The notes below the pieces were generated by a model. That model saw only the letters and a program-made list of their open reading frames with translations, ran no database searches and was not told the DNA's origin. 64,000 nt of DNA from Rhizobium sp. BK650 (lineage in GTDB: Bacteria > Pseudomonadota > Alphaproteobacteria > Rhizobiales > Rhizobiaceae). The DNA is taken from NCBI RefSeq assembly GCF_014195325.1, contig NZ_JACIBK010000013.1, positions 1-64,000 of the forward strand, written 5' to 3'. Shown here in pieces: positions 55,553 through 62,960 of the stretch; positions within the stretch are counted from its first letter, which is position 1, and each line of letters opens with the position of its first letter. Both the position numbers and the translations under genes were made by a program.

Positions 55553-55582
55553 GGCTATTGGTATACCAATAGCCTATCCTGC
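55553..55582 (+). other. oriT: Candidate origin of transfer (palindrome plus nic)
   Basis: A 22-bp perfect palindrome (arms GGCTATTGGTA/TACCAATAGCC) at 55553-55574 is followed immediately by TATCCTGC (55575-55582), which fits the YATCCTG/Y nic consensus of RP4-type (MOBP) origins and Ti T-borders; the predicted nick is between 55581 and 55582. The GTATACC...TATCCTGCCA spacing also recalls the T-border (one base shorter). The octamer alone is expected by chance several times in 64 kb; the position beside a palindrome and a T4SS is what supports it. Confidence 0.6.
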
Positions 55583-55585
55583 CAT

Positions 55586-55723
55586 CTCTCCAAAATCGGT
55601 CTGGCCACCGTGCCCGAGGCGCTCATGCTGTTGCGAGTCGCCAGACAAAGCAACAGCGATAGCAGACCGAGGCCGCCATCCGCGCCAGATGAATAGCGCG
55701 GTGGCCAGAGCGATTTTGGAGAG
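55586..55723. repeat. 25-bp inverted repeat with nested stem beside nic site
   Basis: Arms 55586-55610 and 55699-55723 (CTCTCCAAAATCG...) pair with one mismatch over 25 bp; a nested 8-bp stem GCTGTTGC/GCAACAGC lies within the loop. It begins 4 nt 3' of the predicted nick and would fold in single-stranded transferred DNA. It may act as a conversion-initiation or single-strand promoter structure; alternatively a mobile-element scar. Confidence 0.6.
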
Positions 55724-56681
55724 ATGCTGAAGCGAGCCGTCGTCGCGACGTGCCGGGATAGCCGTCACCAGAGGGAGCGGACATCCCGACACACGAACGA
55801 TGAGACGGCGAGCGGGCCGAAGGAGAGAACGATCAACTGGGGCGGATGCCCGGAGCAGGAGGGCGCAGCGCAAGGTGATCGTCCTCTCCTTCTTGTTTGG
55901 GAAGTCGCGGCAGCGTCCGTTTACCGGCCCGAAGAGCCCGGCGGGTTCTAGACCCCGCGCCGCAGGAAGAGGGGTGCTTGAGGGGAGAGGCGGTAAGTCT
56001 CTCCCCTCAAGAGCGCGCGCTGGCACGACACGGCAAGCGGCCAGCGGGCCATCCAGCCTATCATCGGCCATAGTCGCGGAAATATTGCGCCGACGGTGCG
56101 GCAACTGCGAGAGGGGCGTGACCAGAACGGGCGGAGACGTTTGCGGGCTCCAAGAGCGACGGCGAAGCACCGTCCGCCGCAGGCGGCTCGCCCGGATCAT
56201 CCGCCGAACCCATCGTCATCATGAATCAATCGGAACCGACCGATTCAAATATGTCGTTGGACGGCCAATCCGCCCTTCCCGATTCTCCGTGTCATGATTG
56301 CGCAACCCTACCAACTTTACGTCGAGCGGATCGACGCCTCGAACACATGGCCCGCTACTATGCCATGTCGATCGAGCCCAATCTATTCGGCGAGCCTGTC
56401 TCATCCGTCGATGGGGTCGGATCGGCGCCACCGACCAAAGGCAGGAGCATCATTTCGCGCGGGAGGACGAGGCAGTCAGGCTCTTTCTTCAGCTTCTGCG
56501 AAAGAGGCGGTCGCGCGGATACAGCCGAAGCCGCTCATCCGGCAAGATGCATCGGGTGACCGATAGCAAAAGTCAGTGCGTGGAGGCGGATACGTCCCGA
56601 TGCGGATGGCGAAGCGAACTGTCGTGCGGGAAACGGCTGTCGACCCGGCGTGTCCGGCCAGGTGACATGGCAATAGCCGCC
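55724..56681. other. Non-coding stretch with hairpin
   Basis: About 960 nt with open frames on several strands but no gene-like translation. It holds one strong hairpin (55977-56011). It separates oriT from the first leading-side gene. Confidence 0.4.
55977..56011. repeat. 13-bp perfect hairpin
   Basis: CTTGAGGGGAGAG and CTCTCCCCTCAAG pair perfectly around a 9-nt loop. No T-tract on either side, so it is not a standard terminator. It could be an operator or a folded element of the single-stranded transferred DNA. Confidence 0.55.
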
Positions 56682-56846
56682 TCAGAAGGGCGGCTCGGCG
56701 TCGATGACCCCCTCTTGCTCCGCCATGATCACGGCCAGCTCGGCGCAGGCGAGCTGCAGCTCGACCTCGATCTCGCGGCGTTCGTCGGGATACACGGCAT
56801 TCCGCAACTCGGCCCGCAGCTCTTCGATGTGTTGTTCCAGAAGCAT
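56682..56846 (-). CDS. Small helical protein, 54 aa
   Basis: MLLEQHIEELRAELRNAVYP opens a Glu/Ala-rich coiled-coil-like helix pair (ERREIEVELQLACAELAVIM). AAGGAG ribosome site 9 nt upstream of 56846 decides the start; the frame is open 11 codons further. Small proteins of this kind accompany rhizobial plasmid genes; function unknown. Confidence 0.6.
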   Translation of the reverse strand: MLLEQHIEELRAELRNAVYPDERREIEVELQLACAELAVIMAEQEGVIDAEPPF

Positions 56847-57244
56847 CGTCGTCGTCTCCTTGACCTTCGTGAAAGACAACGCGCGCGGTCATGAGGGCGT
56901 GGCGGGGTCAGGGATCGCTGAACGCGACCGCCAGCGGCGGCGAGTGGGGGTGCCGATTTTGTCGGAGTGCCGGGAACCGAAGCGGAGGCAAAATTGGGGG
57001 CGCCGCTCGTCCTTGAGGCCGTCACGCCCTCATGACATCATCGGACGGACTGAGCAGACATTTCCTCTCCGTATCGCACCCGAACCCGAGGCGGGCTCGA
57101 TGCCCGTCTTCGGGTTACTGATACGTGAACAGTTCAATAACTGTGGAGATCCCGGACTTTCCGAACGATTTGCCGCGCGGTGTCGATGACAGACGCGGTC
57201 GGCAATGGCAGGGATTCTGCATCTGACACGATGCGGAGAAGAAG
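56847..57244. other. Gap between divergent small gene and HU
   Basis: No gene recognised. The HU promoter should be here; GGAGAAGAAG before 57245 is its ribosome site. Confidence 0.35.
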
Positions 57245-57523
57245 ATGACCACGACCAATGAAATCGCGGACAAGATTGCAGGCGAGCATGGGCTCACCAA
57301 GGTTCAGGGAAAAGCTATCGTCGAGGCGGTGATCGCTTCGATTACCGAAGCGGCCGTGGCCGGTAACGAGACGTCACTGCCGGGCTTCGGAAAGTTCAAG
57401 GTAAAGGAAACGCCGGAGCGCGAGGCCCGCAATCCTGCGACCGGCGCAACGATCAAGGTTGCCGCCGCGAAAAAGCTGGCATTCACGCCCGCCAAGGCGC
57501 TCAAGGACGCGCTGAACAAGTAA
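57245..57523 (+). CDS. HU/IHF-family DNA-binding protein
   Basis: A 92-residue DNA-bending protein: helical dimer base (TTTNEIADKIAGEHGLTKVQ, AIVEAVIASITEAA), beta-arm region with LPGFGKFKVKETPEREARNP and the conserved Asn-Pro at the tip, then ATGATIKVAAAKKLAFTPAK. Complete. It is the only rightward gene in the leading region, and may serve nucleoid packing or relaxosome bending at oriT 1.7 kb away. Confidence 0.95.
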   Translation: MTTTNEIADKIAGEHGLTKVQGKAIVEAVIASITEAAVAGNETSLPGFGKFKVKETPEREARNPATGATIKVAAAKKLAFTPAKALKDALNK

Positions 57524-57533
57524 TCTTGTTCGC

Positions 57534-57570
57534 CAGGCAAAAAAATCACCCGGCAACGCGCCGGGCCATT
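57534..57570. terminator. Bidirectional terminator between HU and the 110-aa gene
   Basis: CCCGGC/GCCGGG stem (57549-57554, 57560-57565; 5-nt loop). On the minus strand it is followed by a run of seven T (57540-57546); on the plus strand by CCATTTTC. It ends both the HU transcript and the leftward transcript. Confidence 0.7.
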
Positions 57571-57586
57571 TTCGTTTGGTCTCGAG

Positions 57587-57919
57587 TCATTGGGCGGATG
57601 TCCGATTGCGAATATCCTGGATGATCGTGTCGCTGACCGCCTGATGCACTTCACGGACATGGTCTTCCAAGAGCTTGTAAAGAATGCCCGAGGCCAACGG
57701 TATGAAGTCGAGACCGCTTGCGATTGCCGCGGTCCTCAGTTGCGACAGTGTTTCGAACTCCCGGAAGTCCGTGCCCAGCCAGAGTTCAAGATCCTCGCCA
57801 TCCGCGTCTGGAAATGCCTGGAGGAAGAACGTCTGAAGCAGACGGTCGTAGCCGATAATGGCATCCAGATCGGCGTGGCGGGATGCAGTTCGGGTGACAG
57901 TCGTCGTGTAGCGGCTCAT
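57587..57919 (-). CDS. Conserved-looking hypothetical plasmid protein, 110 aa
   Basis: Helical protein (HADLDAIIGYDRLLQTFFLQ, AFPDADGEDLELWLGTDF, FETLSQLRTAAIASGLDF). No domain recognised. It follows the DUF736 gene by 56 nt on the same strand and ends at the terminator, so they form one unit. Confidence 0.65.
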   Translation of the reverse strand: MSRYTTTVTRTASRHADLDAIIGYDRLLQTFFLQAFPDADGEDLELWLGTDFREFETLSQLRTAAIASGLDFIPLASGILYKLLEDHVREVHQAVSDTIIQDIRNRTSAQ

Positions 57920-57975
57920 GGCGGCCGCCTTTGGAATAGGAACGCCGGCCCCGATTGCGGGGCCGGCGGTCAGGT

Positions 57976-58299
57976 TCAGGCAGGGCTGTTCCAGAGGATG
58001 ACCTTCTTGCCGGGCTCGCCACCGGGCGCCGGGGCGACGTTCCCGAAGATCACGCCGATCTCGGGAGCTTCGATCTTCGTGGAGATGTATTCCTCGCCGG
58101 TTTGGCGGGAGATGCGGTTCCAGCCTGCGCCGATCTCAAAGCCGGTCTTGCGGTGGATGATGCGGTAGTCCGGTGCCTCGTCGCTCGCCTTGCTGGTGTT
58201 CGGAACGAGGGCGATCAGGGCGTTGACCCGGATGGTGGCGAAGACGCCCTCGAGAGTGCCGTCGGCCTTTTCGGTGAGGGTTGCGATCGTGGTAGCCAT
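57976..58299 (-). CDS. DUF736 family protein
   Basis: A 107-residue protein with the DUF736 pattern: MATTIATLTEKADGTLEGVF, KASDEAPDYRIIHRKTGFEI, GAGWNRISRQTGEEYISTKI, ending KVILWNSPA. GAAGGAGA ribosome site. The family is common on alphaproteobacterial plasmids and integrative elements near conjugation genes; its role is unknown. Leading-side location suggests a role on entry to the recipient (inference). Confidence 0.9.
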   Translation of the reverse strand: MATTIATLTEKADGTLEGVFATIRVNALIALVPNTSKASDEAPDYRIIHRKTGFEIGAGWNRISRQTGEEYISTKIEAPEIGVIFGNVAPAPGGEPGKKVILWNSPA

Positions 58300-58884
58300 G
58301 GGATTGTCTCCTTCGTTGCATCGGGACCATTCCCGATGGCGCCCGAAGAAGGGGCTGCGCCGCAGGCGTCACCGAAGCTTAAGCGTAGGGGAACCCCCTT
58401 GCGGGGTTGACGCTGATCGCGGCCGGTCCCTTAGAAAGGCGACATAAAGAACGGGAATGGTCCTTGATTGCGACGTCGGCAGGAGACCTTGCATTGGCTT
58501 CCCGTCGTGGACCCGCCGACTGCCGCGCTCGTGTCCTCCGTCGGGGGTATCCGGGTCAACGGGCGCTGGCCTTCAACCAGATGGACGAGGCGCGAGCGAT
58601 CAGCACCGTTCCAATCCCATCGTCATTATCAGAGTTGGCTTTGGTCGGTGTGGCGCTCGAATTGCCGTGCACTCTGACGCGACTGCAGCTCGAATGAAGT
58701 GAGGTCACTATACCGGCTTGGTTTCTGGGCGTCGCTCCTGCGCCGTCGATGATCAGGAAACGTGGAGCTGCCGAGAACATCCGGCAGTCGAAGAGTTGCC
58801 ACTGCGAGAACCACCGCCGACGTGAGGATGGCGCTGACGATCCCATCCCCAGAGACGCGGAGACGACCGCTTCGGCCTGCCGCC
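58300..58884. other. Gap without recognisable gene
   Basis: Frames on the minus strand (for example SAILTSAVVLAVATLRLPDV near 58820) are open but lack ribosome sites. A GGAATGG... inverted element was not clear. Promoter of DUF736 should be near 58320-58420. Confidence 0.35.
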
Positions 58885-59304
58885 TCAATCGAGGCGGTTG
58901 ACCCGGCCGATTCGGCCGCGCGCGTCGGCAAACAGTCGGGCGACCTTCACCATGAAGGATTTGCTGAAGCGGCCGAGGATGTCCTGACCGGGCTCGATGT
59001 ACCAGGAGCGTTCGACGATATCGTAATTGTATTCGTCGGCGATGATCCAGCACTGCTTCAGATCGCTCAAGCCCGCGCGCTTGCGCTCGATATCAGGGAT
59101 CTCCAGAGCGATCCGGCCCGTTTGCGGCGGTTGCGTGGTAATGGCGAGTAGCGCCAGATGGTTGTTTCCATCGGCGGCACTTCGGATGGCGATGACGACG
59201 CAGACGGGTCGCTGCTTGCGGCCCTCGGTTTCGCCGCGCTGCTGCTGCCGGGCCCAGAGGTAGGGATAGGAGATGACTTCGCCGGGGCGGAATTCATGGC
59301 TCAT
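58885..59304 (-). CDS. PemK/MazF-like toxin
   Basis: A 139-residue protein starting MSHEFRPGEVISYPYLWARQ; the longer open frame upstream belongs to the antitoxin region. PGEVISYPYLW, KQRPVCVVIAI and LALLAITTQPP follow the SH3-like barrel order of PemK/MazF RNases. It overlaps the Phd-type antitoxin gene by 11 nt. Probable mRNA interferase controlled by that partner; the family assignment is by pattern only. Confidence 0.72.
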   Translation of the reverse strand: MSHEFRPGEVISYPYLWARQQQRGETEGRKQRPVCVVIAIRSAADGNNHLALLAITTQPPQTGRIALEIPDIERKRAGLSDLKQCWIIADEYNYDIVERSWYIEPGQDILGRFSKSFMVKVARLFADARGRIGRVNRLD

Positions 59305-59554
59305 CGTCGTAGCCTTCGCCGCGTGCCAGTCGGGCAAGTGCCTCGTCGAACAGTTCCGCATGCTCGGCGGGCATCTCCGAGACAGCATAGGCGCGGCGCG
59401 GATCGCCGCCCGTGCGCATGCGCTCATAGTGCTCGTAGCTCATCAGCACGAAACGCGGCTTCTTGTGCCGGGTGAGCATCACCGGCTCGCGGCTCGCCGC
59501 GTCAGTGATATCGCCAATTTGTTTGTTCAAGTCGCCGGTCGTGAACTGCTTCAT
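59294..59554 (-). CDS. Phd/YefM-like antitoxin
   Basis: An 86-residue protein starting MKQFTTGDLNKQIGDITDAA, then REPVMLTRHKKPRFVLMSYE, the N-terminal DNA-binding fold of Phd/YefM, with an acidic C-terminal tail (ARLARGEGYDDEP) that would clamp the toxin. Antitoxin first and overlapping toxin is the usual order. The pair probably represses its own promoter in 59555-59640. Confidence 0.82.
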   Translation of the reverse strand: MKQFTTGDLNKQIGDITDAASREPVMLTRHKKPRFVLMSYEHYERMRTGGDPRRAYAVSEMPAEHAELFDEALARLARGEGYDDEP

Positions 59555-59637
59555 GGCTATCGTCTCCAATACCATTATCCATATAATCCAATTTCACCAT
59601 GTTTTCCATCTTTTCCATGTTTAAAGGAAAACGGCGC

Positions 59638-60579
59638 TCACGCGCCGTCTCCTGAAGCCCGCCAGACCGGGATCCCGAGGCGCCGTGCCTTGTCGGCGAG
59701 ATTTCCGGTGATGCCGTTTCCCGGAAAGACGATCAATCCGGCGGGCATGACCGAAAGCATCTCGTCGTTGCGCCGGAAGGGCGCGGCCTTCGCATGCTTG
59801 GTCCAGTTAGGTTTGAAGGTGATCTGCGTGACCTTTCGGGCCTCCGCCCAGCAGGCGGCGACCCGTTCGGCGCCCTTCGGTGAGCCGCCGTGCACGAGCA
59901 CCATGTCGGGATGCTTGGCATGTGCCTGATCGAGCTTTGACCAGATCCGCTCGTGATCGTTGTAGTCCATGCCGCCGCAAAAAGCGATCTTGGTGCCGGC
60001 CGGGATCAGCACCTCGGTCTCAGCGCGGCGGCGAGCTGACAGGAAGTCCCGGCTATCGATCATCGCCGCGGTCATGTTGGCGTGGTTGACTTTCGAGCCG
60101 GTGCGCGGCCGCCAGGACGAACCGGTCTGCGCCTCGTAGAGATCGGCTGCATAATCTCGCATGAACTCGAAGCTGTTTCTGCGCTCCAGGAGCGTGATGC
60201 CCTCGGCGACGAGGCGTTCCAGTTCGACGCTCTTCACCTCCGAGCCGTCCTGTTCGCGCTGGCCGGTGCGCTGCGCCTCCTCGTTGCGATCGAGTTCGCG
60301 CTGTATACGCTCGCCAGCCCGGTGGAAGAGATTGGGGATCGACCAGAACAGGTGCTCGAGATCGGGCTCCAGGCGGGTGTCGCCGAGCATCTCGGCGAGG
60401 GCATCGAAGATCGCGGTGATCGACGAGCGGACCTGCGGCTCCTCCGGCAATGCCCGCGGATCGGGCTCGTCCTGGAAGGGACGATAGCCGAAGACCTGCA
60501 TCTCGTAGATGAAGCGATCGGTCGGGGAAGACTGGTGGTGGGGCTCGAAGGTGTCGTCGGGGGGAAGGAACAGGTCCAT
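59638..60579 (-). CDS. DUF2493 (SLOG-like) domain protein
   Basis: A 313-residue protein; start MDLFLPPDD at 60579 has ACGGAGA 7 nt upstream. The N-terminal 185 residues are helical and specific to this plasmid type. Residues about 195-305 form a Rossmann-like SLOG/DUF2493 domain: IAFCGGMDYNDHERIWSKLD, MVLVHGGSPKGAERVAACWA, LIVFPGNGITGNLADKARRL (the GGxxxGxE-like loop is GGSPKGAE). Such domains bind nucleotides or ADP-ribose-like ligands. Function unknown; leading-region location hints at a role in counter-defence or establishment. Confidence 0.85.
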   Translation of the reverse strand: MDLFLPPDDTFEPHHQSSPTDRFIYEMQVFGYRPFQDEPDPRALPEEPQVRSSITAIFDALAEMLGDTRLEPDLEHLFWSIPNLFHRAGERIQRELDRNEEAQRTGQREQDGSEVKSVELERLVAEGITLLERRNSFEFMRDYAADLYEAQTGSSWRPRTGSKVNHANMTAAMIDSRDFLSARRRAETEVLIPAGTKIAFCGGMDYNDHERIWSKLDQAHAKHPDMVLVHGGSPKGAERVAACWAEARKVTQITFKPNWTKHAKAAPFRRNDEMLSVMPAGLIVFPGNGITGNLADKARRLGIPVWRASGDGA

Positions 60580-60907
60580 GATGGTCTCCGTATGGTGGGC
60601 CGCGCCTCTCGCGGCCTGACGGCGAACCCGGCCACGCGGGTCGAGGCCGGAACCGCAAGCAAGGCGAAGCGGCCCAGCGAAGCGCCGGGCGGCTGAGGGA
60701 GGGTTTCCTGATCCGCGAGGAATGCCAGACCGCACCCGCGGTCTGGCAGGGGAAGAAACCCGACCGACCCGCTGAAGGCCCGGAAGACCGCGTGATAAGG
60801 GTCGCCTCTCGGCAGGCCCGCGGGCGCGCGTCAACACTGGAGCCGGCGCCCGGAGCCCTCCTTCGCCATGCAGCGGCAGTCCCGCATGCCCCGTCGGGCA
60901 AGCCTCG
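60580..60907. other. GC-rich gap
   Basis: 328 nt between the Toprim and DUF2493 genes; the long frame that runs through it is Arg/Pro/Gly-rich and has no sense. The DUF2493 promoter is probably here. Confidence 0.4.
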
Positions 60908-61942
60908 TCAGTATAGGAACGCCATCGCATCTTCCGGGGTGAGCTGCGCCCACAGGTTTGCGGTCAGCCGGTCCGGACCTAGCCACCGCAAATCCTCGTT
61001 GAAGTCGCCGAGCTCCGGGGACAGCACCAATGGCATGATCCCAAATTCCTGTGCCCGACGGCTCAGTCCCTGGACCGCATGCTGGCCGGCCGCATCCGCG
61101 TCGGCAGCAATATAGATGCGTAGGCATCCGGGCGGAAACCGTAATGCGGCAAGGTGGTTGGCCGTTAGAGCGGCGGCGATCGGCATATCGGGCATCACCT
61201 GTGAGAGCGACAGCATGGTTTCGAGTCCCTCGCCCGCAGCCATGATCGATACGGGATGCTTTACCGCAAACCCGAAGCGGACGGCATTGCCGAGCAACCG
61301 GCCGAGAGCACGACGCGGATCGTCCACCTTGGCCTTGCCGCCGCCATCCGGATCGAGCCAGGTGCGATGCACTCCGGTGACGGCTCCGGCAGGATCGGTC
61401 ACGGCCGCGACGAGAGCGGGAAAGCTAGTCGTCTGGGCGGTGACGAGGTCGCGATAATAGCAGGACGGATGAAAGCGCAGAGCTGCATGTTCGGATGCCC
61501 GTAAAATGCCGCGCTCGCGCAGATACGTTTCGGCAAGGGTGCCCGCCAGCGGCTGTGTCATCCGAAGCAGGCGCCGTGCCCGTTCACCCGCGGGCCGTTC
61601 GACGGGTGCAGAATCCCCTGTGTCAGGCCTTCGAGACGACACTGATCCCGGCCGAGGCAGGCTGAGGAAACGACGCACCTCCTCGGCGACGTCATGGAAA
61701 TTGATGAGACCGCAGGCCTCGCGGACGAGATCGAGCAGATCACCGAACTGTCCGGTCGCCGCATCCGTCCATCGGCCAGCCCGCGGGCCGACCAAATGCA
61801 CGTAAAGGGACCGGCCTTTTGTGTTACCGATATCGCCGACAAGCCAATAGTTGCCGGCACGGCGACCGGCCGAGAGGTAGTGACGGCAAACTGCCTCCGC
61901 GTCCTGCGCGAGACGGTCCGCCAAATCGGAGGCGGAGAGCAT
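60908..61942 (-). CDS. Toprim-domain protein, plasmid primase-like (DUF7146)
   Basis: A 344-residue protein. N-terminal about 110 residues fit the zinc-less primase leader (YWLVGDIGNTKGRSLYVHLV; GRWTDAATGQFGDLLDLVRE), then a linker (ARRLLRMTQPLAGTLAETYL), then a Toprim domain: catalytic Glu in AAGEGLETML and the DxD in IAADADAAGQHAV. It resembles DnaG/phage-type primase but without the helicase-binding part. It may prime complementary-strand synthesis of incoming DNA. It follows the 173-residue gene by 12 nt. Confidence 0.85.
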   Translation of the reverse strand: MLSASDLADRLAQDAEAVCRHYLSAGRRAGNYWLVGDIGNTKGRSLYVHLVGPRAGRWTDAATGQFGDLLDLVREACGLINFHDVAEEVRRFLSLPRPGSVSSRRPDTGDSAPVERPAGERARRLLRMTQPLAGTLAETYLRERGILRASEHAALRFHPSCYYRDLVTAQTTSFPALVAAVTDPAGAVTGVHRTWLDPDGGGKAKVDDPRRALGRLLGNAVRFGFAVKHPVSIMAAGEGLETMLSLSQVMPDMPIAAALTANHLAALRFPPGCLRIYIAADADAAGQHAVQGLSRRAQEFGIMPLVLSPELGDFNEDLRWLGPDRLTANLWAQLTPEDAMAFLY

Positions 61943-61954
61943 GGCAGATCTCCG

Positions 61955-62476
61955 TCACGAGCGGCGCGCGATGGCGATGAGGCGATGACCATGCGTCAAT
62001 TTCGAAAGGATTACCGAATCCTCATCGCTCACCGGTACGAAGAAGCGGATCTCGCAGGCGATCATCTCGGAGAAGAGCCCATAGGTGAATCCAATTATCT
62101 CGATGCGGTAATCGTTCATTTCCGGTACCCGCCGCAGCGTCATGTCACCAGCAAGGCGGACGACCGAGGCTCCATCGACAAGCGACACCCAGGCTTGCTT
62201 GGGTGCGATCAGTGTCGACCGCCCGATGCCGAAGTTACGGTAAAGAACGGCAAGCTGGCCCGAGGCGATGACATGGCCAACGATGCGCTCGCCAGTCTGG
62301 AGACGCCGCATGCGGCACACATTCTGCGGCAGCATTTTCCAGATCGGCAGCGGTAATCCGCTAACGATATGCATGATCGAGCAGTGCGCGGCGGCGGCAT
62401 CAAAGATGGGGCCGATGCAGTTGAGTACGAGCGAATGAGCTGCGGCGTTGGCCGCCGGATTGAAAATCACTGTCAT
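61955..62476 (-). CDS. Hypothetical plasmid protein, 173 aa
   Basis: Start MTVIFNPAANAAAHSLVLN at 62476 with AAGG upstream; a longer open frame to 62827 is rejected. Mixed alpha/beta protein with FDAAAAHCSIMHIVSGLPLP, GERIVGHVIASGQLAVLYRN. No domain recognised. Linked to the Toprim gene by a 12-nt gap and probably co-expressed. Confidence 0.65.
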   Translation of the reverse strand: MTVIFNPAANAAAHSLVLNCIGPIFDAAAAHCSIMHIVSGLPLPIWKMLPQNVCRMRRLQTGERIVGHVIASGQLAVLYRNFGIGRSTLIAPKQAWVSLVDGASVVRLAGDMTLRRVPEMNDYRIEIIGFTYGLFSEMIACEIRFFVPVSDEDSVILSKLTHGHRLIAIARRS

Positions 62477-62904
62477 GGTGAACCTTATCGGGGAGCGATG
62501 AATGAACCGGCCCGCCGGCACGCTCTCAAAGCCCGCCAAGCCAACCCTTTCCAGCCCTCCTCTCCCTCTCCGATAACCGTCGTGGTGAATGGGCCGGCCG
62601 TCACTGAGCCGGCGAAATTCGTGCGGCTGCTTGGCCGGCGACCCACAGCTGCTCCCCGTACCCGTTCGTGGCGGTAATGCCCGTTCCAGCCATCCTCTTC
62701 CTAACGGCACCCGAGATTGCTGTGAGGACGCGCTCGACGCCAGGTCGCCAGAATTTGATGCTGTGTTCACCCAACTGATCGAAATCGGATGATGATGAAA
62801 CCAAGAGGAAAGATGCTTTGAAATCAACAGTGCGCAGGGGGTGCCCAGTCGACGCTCACGTGGTGATCCTGAAGTCTTGATCCCGGATTATCTTTGCGAA
62901 CACG
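62477..62904. other. Gap upstream of 173-aa gene
   Basis: No gene recognised. It contains the promoter region of the 173-aa/Toprim unit; an AT-rich stretch lies near 62790-62825. Confidence 0.35.
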
Positions 62905-62927
62905 AAAAGCCCGGCACGAGGCCGGGC
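62905..62927 (-). terminator. Rho-independent terminator after DUF932 gene
   Basis: Stem GCCCGGC / GCCGGGC (62909-62915, 62921-62927; loop of 5) followed by TTTT on the minus strand. It lies 34 nt beyond the DUF932 stop, so it ends that transcript. Confidence 0.75.
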
Positions 62928-62960
62928 GTGAGGATATAAAGGAGTTTCGGGCGAATGCGC

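Noticed and set aside
55574..56200. 208-residue minus-strand ORF across the oriT-proximal hairpins
   Set aside because: The frame includes both inverted repeats and is low in sense; no ribosome site. A short stretch (SKIALATALFIW) looks hydrophobic but arises inside the repeat arm.
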